Source: Candidatus Omnitrophota bacterium (lineage in GTDB: Bacteria; Omnitrophota; Gorgyraeia; Gygaellales; Profunditerraquicolaceae). From it: DNA of 11,992 nucleotides. Positions 6,332-11,992 of this stretch are shown in pieces; position 1 is the first letter of the stretch; each line of letters opens with the position of its first letter. The notes under the pieces were generated by a model that saw only the letters and a list, made by a program, of their open reading frames with translations, made no database searches and was not told the DNA's origin. The stretch is from positions 1-11,992 of the forward strand of contig JACRHO010000150.1 in NCBI GenBank assembly GCA_016212045.1, read 5' to 3'. The translations under genes and the position numbers were made by a program.

Positions 6332-7567
6332 TTATGGGTTCATGCTAAAAATTTTGCGGGCAATATCAGGGTATTTAGCGATAAATTTTAATTCGTCGTC
6401 CACCAAGGGCTTCTGATTGTGCACATTGGCATAACGCACCAACTCCAGGACTTCTGTTGCCTCTGCGTCATCTTTAAACTCAACCTCTAACTTCTCATAG
6501 ACATTTCTAAATCCTTTAATTCCGGAATATTCACCGGCAGTAATTTTACGGCCGGTCTCAATTATTTCCGGCTCGCCCCTACCTAATTCCTCAAAATCAT
6601 AGAGTTCGTAATTACGCCGGTCTTTTAAGGCGCCGTCGGCATGGATGCCGGATTCATGGGCAAAGGCATTTGCCCCCACTCCCGGCTGATTAATAGGTAT
6701 AGGCACGCCAAAGGCATAAGAAGCGTATTTACATAACTTCCAGACCATCTTCAAATTTATTTTTTCATCAAGATGGTAATCCTGCATCCCATTGCCATAT
6801 CTTATGGCTAAAATTACTGAGACTAAATCCGCATTGCCTGCGCGTTCGCCCATCCCATTAACACAGGTATTGATATAGGCATCCACCCCGCAATCATTAG
6901 CCGCCTTTGCCCCGGCCAGAGAATTTGCCACCACAAGGCCCAAGTCATTATGACAGTGGATTTCTATCGGAAGCTCAACTGCCTCAGCCAGTAATTTTAT
7001 TCTTTCATAAATGGTAAAAGGCGTATCATAACCTAAAGTATCGCAGTAACGAATTCTCTGTGCCCCGGCAACTTTCGCCGCCAAAGAAAATTCAATCAGA
7101 TAATCCATCTTTGTGCGCGAGGCATCTTCGGCATTTACTCCGATAGATGCCGCGCCTAATTTCGCTGCTTCTTTTACTGCCTCAGCCATCTCCTTTATTA
7201 CTGCCGCGTGGCTCAGTTTACCTTTAAATTTATGCAGGATCATCTGGTCAGAGGTAGAAATGGATAAATTAAGATGTTTTATCTGAGGCACTAATTTAAA
7301 GGTAGTACGCACATCCTCTTTAATTGCCCTGATCCATCCGCCTAACCTGATCGGAGAAAGGACGCCAATTTTCGCCAATTCTAAATTTGCCTTCAGGTAA
7401 TTGGTCTCGTGGCGGGTAACCGGGAAACCAAATTCACTCTGAAATACGCCTATCTCATTAAGATATAAATTGAGCATTGTCTTTTCTAACTTAGAAAGGC
7501 AGATGCGGGAAGTCTGCACCCCGTCGCGGTTAGTGACATCAATAATATAAATCTTAGGTTTCGTCAT
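6332..7567 (-). CDS. DRE-TIM acyl-CoA condensing enzyme (homocitrate synthase/isopropylmalate synthase-like; possible Re-citrate synthase)
   Basis: A 411-residue enzyme of the HMGL-like family that condenses an acyl-CoA with a 2-oxo acid. Visible motifs: IIDVTNRDGVQTS (8-20; Arg14, Asp15), SEFGFP, EIHCHNDLGL with the metal-binding His pair, GMGERAGNADL, and HESGIHADG with the catalytic His. It lacks the C-terminal regulatory domain of full-length 2-isopropylmalate synthase (about 500 residues or more), so it falls in the short homocitrate/citramalate/Re-citrate class. The DVTNRDG form of the first motif differs from the common TLRDG form; I associate it with proteins annotated as homocitrate synthase in anaerobes, some of which are Re-citrate synthases. 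Substrate is unresolved. Its start lies 10 nt after the preceding stop, with a GAGGTGA ribosome site in that gap. Confidence 0.85.
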   Translation of the reverse strand: MTKPKIYIIDVTNRDGVQTSRICLSKLEKTMLNLYLNEIGVFQSEFGFPVTRHETNYLKANLELAKIGVLSPIRLGGWIRAIKEDVRTTFKLVPQIKHLNLSISTSDQMILHKFKGKLSHAAVIKEMAEAVKEAAKLGAASIGVNAEDASRTKMDYLIEFSLAAKVAGAQRIRYCDTLGYDTPFTIYERIKLLAEAVELPIEIHCHNDLGLVVANSLAGAKAANDCGVDAYINTCVNGMGERAGNADLVSVILAIRYGNGMQDYHLDEKINLKMVWKLCKYASYAFGVPIPINQPGVGANAFAHESGIHADGALKDRRNYELYDFEELGRGEPEIIETGRKITAGEYSGIKGFRNVYEKLEVEFKDDAEATEVLELVRYANVHNQKPLVDDELKFIAKYPDIARKIFSMNP

Positions 7568-7577
7568 CCTCTCACCT

Positions 7578-9377
7578 CTATCTTTTAAAGATTTTCTTCA
7601 GGTCGTTTTCGGTAGGCACTCCTTCGGTGCTGAATATCTCTTGATTATCTAATAAATACACTGGCCCAAACATAACCTGCAGTTCCTTATTTAAGGCAAT
7701 ATTTTCTTTTAATAGCGCCTCTGCCTCGTTGGTTCTGGCGCAGGCCCTTATCTTCTCGGAATTTAAATCCCCTAGGCAGTCCTCCCACCAGGAACTATTA
7801 ATATTTTTCGCCCGACAGCTGATATAATCCCAAAAGGCTCGCGGATAATACTTCTCTACGCATACTGAACGCAAACTCTCTTCAATTTCTGCTGTGCCTT
7901 TCTCAGCGTCAAAAGTATTAGCTTGCGTCGTGACTAAAAAGTGCAAGTTAGGATGAAAACTTTTTATTGCCTCCAAGATTGAAGGAGTATCTTTGCTAAA
8001 CAAACTGATAAATAAATCTAATTTTCCCTCAATTCTTTTCCTGTTTAAGAAATATGAGAAGCCGGCAAATTCCTTTTTAGCCAGGTAAATTTCGCCGAGC
8101 TTTTCTAAATTTTTACTCAAATTACTAAAGTTAGATTCCTTCTCTATTTCTTTACCTAATATATAGGCCGGCAGGGCATTTATCCCAAAGTCTTTAATCA
8201 GTTTATCGGCCTTTAAGCCGGGATAATATAGGTAAGAAATAACTAACCCCGGGAACTGCCTCTCTAAATAAGTGGCCATGGCCTTGGTTTCGCAGGCCCG
8301 GCATATTTTAGGGGTAATAATAGAAAGGGTAATCTTATTGGGTATGCTAAACTGGCAATGGGAATCTTTACTTCCCGGCTCAAGGCAGGTACCTACTGCG
8401 CCCTTTTTCTGACACTGGGCATCAGAAAAACAGGCGGGCAAAATAGAAAGCATCTCAGGGGCGTCGCTAATTTTATTAGAGAGGCGCAGCTCTTCTGCTT
8501 TATAATTTATGATTTTATTATTCTCTCCTAAAGTTAAGGATAACTTACCCAGGCGCCTTCCTTGCCAGGAGGCCTTTAGGATAAGGGTAGAACCCACCCT
8601 GCTCGAAATATCTTCCTTATTGCGGCTGTGTCCGCTAATAAGAATATCTATGCCCTTTACTTCCTCTATTAATGCCAAATCATCGCTTTCGCCTAAGCGG
8701 CTTAAAAGCACAATTAAATTTACAGATTTTTTCTTTAATTCTGCCACAGTATTCTTGACGGCAATCTTTGGCTCTATAAATTTTAAACCCCCGGCCTTAG
8801 GGATGGCGGAAAGTGGCGCTACCCCCATAATAGCGATTTTTATTCCGTCAATTTCTTTGATGATATAAGGCAGAAATTTTTCAGATTTAACATTAAGGGA
8901 GAGAAAAGCAACTTTAGAATTAACAGTATTCTCTTCCAGAAAATTCCGGCCAAAATTAAATTCATCATCGCCGATATTAGCCGCATCATACTGCATTAGC
9001 GCCATAGCCTTAAGGCTCACTTGAGTCCTGGCCTTGTCCAGTTCAGTATTCTGGGTATATTCATCCATCAGGCCGCCGGCAAAAAAGGCGCCTGAATCTA
9101 GGAGCAAAAGATGAGGATATTTTTTGCGCAGTTCTTTAACTAATGTAACCCGGCGGGCTATCCCGCCATCCGGCTCTTTCGGGCAATGGCAGGGATAAAG
9201 CATGGCGTGGGTCTCGCCAGTGTAAAGAATAGTTATCTCCTTAGAATAGCAGTTGGACACCAGGACACCAGGACACCAGGACACCAGGATAAATATAAAA
9301 AACCAAAGTAAATTTTTTCTATCTTTACTTGTGACTTTGTGACTTTGTGACTTTGTGACCCTTATATTTTTTCTCAT
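7578..9377 (-). CDS. Exported metallophosphatase-like protein fused to thioredoxin/DsbA-like region
   Basis: A 599-residue protein. A basic stretch and hydrophobic segment (about 22-41) form a signal peptide or anchor. Residues 47-290 follow the 5'-nucleotidase/UshA-type metallophosphatase pattern: YTGETHA, CHCPKEPDGGIARR (63-76), LLLDSGAFFAG, IGDDEFNFG (135-143) and ILISGHSRN (245-253). Several metal ligands are altered: GDDE in place of GNHE, and DSGA in place of the usual DxGD. A Cys cluster (316, 322, 331, 341) follows. The C-terminal half looks thioredoxin/DsbA-like, with a CRAC motif (Cys359/Cys362), LPAYIL (402-407), and a WDYISC...WWEDC...C stretch (516-546). It starts with an ATGA overlap with serA. 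Two 8-bp tandem arrays lie in the signal-peptide region. The function is unknown; an extracytoplasmic thiol-redox role is inferred. Confidence 0.7.
   Translation of the reverse strand: MRKNIRVTKSQSHKVTSKDRKNLLWFFIFILVSWCPGVLVSNCYSKEITILYTGETHAMLYPCHCPKEPDGGIARRVTLVKELRKKYPHLLLLDSGAFFAGGLMDEYTQNTELDKARTQVSLKAMALMQYDAANIGDDEFNFGRNFLEENTVNSKVAFLSLNVKSEKFLPYIIKEIDGIKIAIMGVAPLSAIPKAGGLKFIEPKIAVKNTVAELKKKSVNLIVLLSRLGESDDLALIEEVKGIDILISGHSRNKEDISSRVGSTLILKASWQGRRLGKLSLTLGENNKIINYKAEELRLSNKISDAPEMLSILPACFSDAQCQKKGAVGTCLEPGSKDSHCQFSIPNKITLSIITPKICRACETKAMATYLERQFPGLVISYLYYPGLKADKLIKDFGINALPAYILGKEIEKESNFSNLSKNLEKLGEIYLAKKEFAGFSYFLNRKRIEGKLDLFISLFSKDTPSILEAIKSFHPNLHFLVTTQANTFDAEKGTAEIEESLRSVCVEKYYPRAFWDYISCRAKNINSSWWEDCLGDLNSEKIRACARTNEAEALLKENIALNKELQVMFGPVYLLDNQEIFSTEGVPTENDLKKIFKR
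9255..9289 (-). repeat. 8-bp tandem array inside the signal-peptide coding region (4.4 copies)
   Basis: Perfect head-to-tail copies of GGACACCA on the plus strand (TGGTGTCC on the coding strand). They encode residues about 30-41 of the exported protein, the second half of its hydrophobic segment (LVSWCPGVLVS). Since 8 is not a multiple of 3, gain or loss of one unit shifts the frame; three units add or remove eight residues in frame. Confidence 0.95.
9331..9359 (-). repeat. 8-bp tandem array in the N-terminal coding region (3.6 copies)
   Basis: Perfect copies of GTGACTTT on the plus strand (AAAGTCAC on the coding strand), encoding residues about 7-16 (VTKSQSHKVT) of the exported protein. The unit is unrelated in sequence to the array 42 bases away but has the same 8-bp period. 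Confidence 0.95.
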
Positions 9378-10957
9378 ATATTTATTACCTTTACTGAAAG
9401 TATATTCTCAGCCTTCTTAATCTTCTCTAATATCTCCGGCGAGATAGGGCTGTCCACATTTAATACGGAAACAGATTTGCCGCCGGGCTTTTCGCGGCCA
9501 AAGGTCATCGCAGCAATATTGATATTGTGTTTGCCTAAAAGCATGCCCAGGTTTCCGATAATACCCGGTTTATCCCAGTTCTGGGCGACAATCATCTCTC
9601 CCTGCGGAGAGACCTCCACAGAGTAGTTATCAATCTTGACAATGCGCGGCTGCTTATTGGCAGAAAGAGTGCCGGCAACAATTCTGGTTTCTTTATCGGT
9701 TTTAATCTCCAGCTGAATCAGGCTGACAAACTCCTGTTCTTTGGAGGACTTGGCTTCTTTGATGTTGATGCCTCTTTCTTTGGCGAGGCTGGCCGCATTG
9801 ATAAAATTAACTGTCTCTTTTAAAATGGGCGAAAGCACTCCTTTTACCAGGGCCATGCTCAAAGGGCTTAAATCATATTTAATAATCTCGCCGCTATAAG
9901 TTATGTTTAGTTCCTGGAATCTTCCTTCGGCTAATTGGCCCAAGAACCTGCCTAATTTCTCGCATAAGTTTATATAAGGCTCTAAAACTTTATAAACCTC
10001 TGCCTCAAGGCAGGGGAAATTTGCCGCATTGCGAATACCTCTGCCCAAAAGCGCATCGCGGACAATCTCAGCTACCTCAATGGCAACGTTGACCTGCGCC
10101 TCTTCTGTGGATGCGCCTAAATGCGGTGTTAATACTATGTTATCTAATTTCAACAGGTCGCTGGCCGGATCAATCGGCTCTTTTTCAAAGACATCCATTG
10201 CCGCGCCAGCGACAATCCCGTCTTTGACGGCACTCACCAAGGCCGGCTCATCAATGATGCCGCCCCGGGCGCAGTTAATGATGCGCACGCCTTTTTTCAT
10301 CAGGGCAAATTCTTTACTAGAAATGATATGCTTTGTTTCATCGGTTAAAGGCGTATGCACAGTAATATAATCTGACTGCTGAAACAACTCTTTTAGTTCT
10401 ACTATTTCTACGCCTAAGCCCTCGGCGACCTCGCGCGATAAAAATGGGTCGCAGGCCAACACCCGCATCCCAAAGGAAAAGGCGCGCCTGGCTACCTCTG
10501 TGCCAATCCTGCCTAAGCCCACGATACCTAAAACCTTGCCGTATAATTCCACGCCCATAAATTTGGAGCGCTTCCATTCACCTTTTTTAGTTGAGGCATT
10601 CGCCTGGGGAATATTGCGGGAAAGGGCCAGAATCATACTCAGCGTATGCTCGGCAGTAGAAATGGTATTTCCTGCCGGAGTATTCATCACGATAATTCCC
10701 TTTTGCGTGGCTGCCTCTAAATCCACATTATCTAAACCCACGCCTGCCCGGCCAATCACCCTTAATTTTTCTGCGGCCGCAATAATCTCTTTGGTGACTT
10801 TAGTGGCGCTTCTGACAACTAGGGCATCGTAATCTTTGATAATTTCTTTTAACTGTTCGGGTTTGAGTTCTATTTTGACATCTACCTGAAATTCTTTTAC
10901 CTCTTTAAGAATCTTCAGGCCTTCCTCAGATAATGGATCGCTGACGAGTATCTTCAT
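9374..10957 (-). CDS. serA: D-3-phosphoglycerate dehydrogenase with C-terminal ACT domain
   Basis: A 527-residue long-form enzyme that oxidises 3-phosphoglycerate to 3-phosphohydroxypyruvate with NAD+, the first step of serine synthesis. Domains in order: substrate-binding part (1-98), Rossmann NAD domain with GLGRIG (147-152) and Asp170, return to the substrate domain with CARGGIID (Arg231), the FEKEP segment (Glu260) and TPHLGAST (His279), an intervening domain (about 315-450), and an ACT domain (about 455-527) with DKPGIIGNLG. The ACT domain is the usual site of serine feedback. The start codon overlaps the stop of the aminotransferase gene (ATGA), and the stop overlaps the next start in the same way. 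Pairing with an aminotransferase supports a serine-biosynthesis role. Confidence 0.97.
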   Translation of the reverse strand: MKILVSDPLSEEGLKILKEVKEFQVDVKIELKPEQLKEIIKDYDALVVRSATKVTKEIIAAAEKLRVIGRAGVGLDNVDLEAATQKGIIVMNTPAGNTISTAEHTLSMILALSRNIPQANASTKKGEWKRSKFMGVELYGKVLGIVGLGRIGTEVARRAFSFGMRVLACDPFLSREVAEGLGVEIVELKELFQQSDYITVHTPLTDETKHIISSKEFALMKKGVRIINCARGGIIDEPALVSAVKDGIVAGAAMDVFEKEPIDPASDLLKLDNIVLTPHLGASTEEAQVNVAIEVAEIVRDALLGRGIRNAANFPCLEAEVYKVLEPYINLCEKLGRFLGQLAEGRFQELNITYSGEIIKYDLSPLSMALVKGVLSPILKETVNFINAASLAKERGINIKEAKSSKEQEFVSLIQLEIKTDKETRIVAGTLSANKQPRIVKIDNYSVEVSPQGEMIVAQNWDKPGIIGNLGMLLGKHNINIAAMTFGREKPGGKSVSVLNVDSPISPEILEKIKKAENILSVKVINI

Positions 10958-11992
10958 TTCAAAAAAACCTCCTCTGCTGCCTTAACCCCTGCGCCCAAAT
11001 TAAATTTATAACCCATCTGGGCTAAGACTTTTTCTAAACAGGAAATGCCCATAATAATATCAAACTCCTCAATATATCCCATATGCGCGATGCGAAAGAC
11101 CTTGCCTTTTAATTCTGCCTGACCTCCGGCAATAGTTACGCCGTAGGCATCGCGCATAGTCTTGACTAATTTTTCACCGTCAATACCTTGAGGGACCTTC
11201 ACTGCTGTTACTACGTCTGAGGCGCAAGTCGGCGCAAATAATTCTAATCCTAATGCCTTTACTGCGGCGCGCGTGGCCTCAGCCATTTTTTTGTGGCGCA
11301 GATATATATTCTCTAAGCCATCCTCTTTTATCATCTTTAAGGCGGCATTGAGCGCCATAATCAAAGAAATCGCCGGAGTAAAAGGGGTATCGGTTTTATC
11401 CAGCGCCTTTTTGGCCTCTCTTAAATCAAAGTAATATCGCGGACTTTTAGATGCCTCCACTAATTTCCAGGCCTTGGGGCTGACTGAAATAAATCCTAAG
11501 CCCGGCGGAAGCATCAGGCCTTTCTGCGAGCCAGAGACCACCACATCACAAGACCAGGCATCGGTCTTTAAATCAATAGCGCCTAAGCCGCTGATGGCAT
11601 CAATAACTAAAACTGCCGCAGTATTTTTTACTCTCCCGGCAATGGCCTCAATGTCACTGACCGCGCCAGTAGAGGTCTCGCAGAGGGTAATAAATACGGC
11701 CTTTATTTTGGGATTGGCTTTTAGTTTCTGCTCTATTTCTTTTGGGTCAACTGCTTTTCCCCATTCTACATCAAGCACTTCGGCCTGAACACCGTAACTC
11801 TGGCAGAGTTCAGTCCAGCGCTCGCCAAATTTTCCACCTTGGACAGTTAAGGCCGTATCGCCAGGGGATAATAAATTTACTACTGCTGCCTCCATTGCCC
11901 CGGTTCCTGAGGCAGCCAAGATAAAGACATCGCCTGAGGTCTGAAATACATATCTTAGCCCTTGAGTTACCTCTTTTAAAACTGCCTGAAAT
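10954..11992 (-). CDS. Class V aminotransferase (serine-pyruvate/alanine-glyoxylate type), 5' end outside window
   Basis: The reading frame is open to the window edge: 24 codons precede the TTG at 11919, so 345 residues are visible and roughly the first 35-40 are missing. It is a PLP-dependent fold-type I enzyme: SGTGAMEAAV near the start, the PLP-ring aspartate in VIDAISGLG, and the Schiff-base lysine in SGSQKGLMLPPG (codon at 11523-11521), followed by RIAHMG near the C-terminus. This group includes serine-pyruvate and alanine-glyoxylate aminotransferases. Because it overlaps serA by 4 nt, it most likely transaminates 3-phosphohydroxypyruvate to phosphoserine in place of SerC; a similar aminotransferase-serA pair is known in Thermotoga. 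Specificity is inferred from context. Confidence 0.9.
   Translation of the reverse strand, partial: FQAVLKEVTQGLRYVFQTSGDVFILAASGTGAMEAAVVNLLSPGDTALTVQGGKFGERWTELCQSYGVQAEVLDVEWGKAVDPKEIEQKLKANPKIKAVFITLCETSTGAVSDIEAIAGRVKNTAAVLVIDAISGLGAIDLKTDAWSCDVVVSGSQKGLMLPPGLGFISVSPKAWKLVEASKSPRYYFDLREAKKALDKTDTPFTPAISLIMALNAALKMIKEDGLENIYLRHKKMAEATRAAVKALGLELFAPTCASDVVTAVKVPQGIDGEKLVKTMRDAYGVTIAGGQAELKGKVFRIAHMGYIEEFDIIMGISCLEKVLAQMGYKFNLGAGVKAAEEVFLK

Noticed and set aside
10500..10832. Plus-strand open frame opposite serA
   Set aside because: It is antisense to the conserved NAD-binding domain of serA; such frames are common opposite genes of this codon usage.
11917..11919. TTG at 11919 as start of the aminotransferase
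   Set aside because: The frame stays open to the window edge, and the 24 upstream codons (including YVFQTSGDVFIL) fit the family; the gene is simply cut by the window.

Overview
The window is a gene-dense stretch of bacterial chromosome. Every gene I can support lies on the minus strand, so the natural reading direction is from 11992 down to 1. The content is housekeeping: serine synthesis, purine synthesis, glycan branching, isoprenoid carrier and phospholipid synthesis, plus an OmpA-type cell-envelope lipoprotein. The peptidoglycan-binding lipoprotein points to a cell with an outer membrane. A DRE-TIM acyl-CoA condensing enzyme, an aminotransferase-serA pair, a GH57 branching enzyme and a DUF4912 protein together suggest an uncultured anaerobe, perhaps Omnitrophota or a nearby candidate phylum. 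That placement is an inference from gene content, not a measured result.

Layout in transcription order. (1) 11992-6332: an aminotransferase (5' end outside the window), serA, an exported metallophosphatase-like/thioredoxin-like protein, and a DRE-TIM acyltransferase. The first three are joined by two 4-nt ATGA overlaps, and the fourth follows after 10 nt. (2) An inverted-repeat element at 6220-6325 fills the gap to purA (6200-4929). (3) A good sigma70-type promoter (4923-4895) drives a two-gene envelope unit: an OmpA-domain lipoprotein and a small anchored coiled-coil protein. A strong palindromic terminator (3778-3753) ends it. (4) A DUF4912 protein, a second inverted-repeat element (2766-2663), a GH57 branching enzyme, uppS, and the start of cdsA, which is cut by the window edge. 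No stretch longer than 300 bases lacks a gene.

The most unusual content is not a gene. Two intergenic spacers (2663-2766 and 6220-6325) are built almost entirely from a degenerate 10-bp unit (consensus GGTTACATAA). About five copies run in one orientation, then a short loop, then about five copies in the opposite orientation. Each could fold into an imperfect stem of about 47 bp directly between a stop codon and the next start codon. The two elements share the same unit and the same phase, so they look like members of one dispersed repeat family. Separately, two unrelated 8-bp tandem arrays lie inside the signal-peptide coding region of the exported protein, where a change of one unit would shift the reading frame. 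I see no CRISPR array, transposase, integrase, tRNA, rRNA or defence system.
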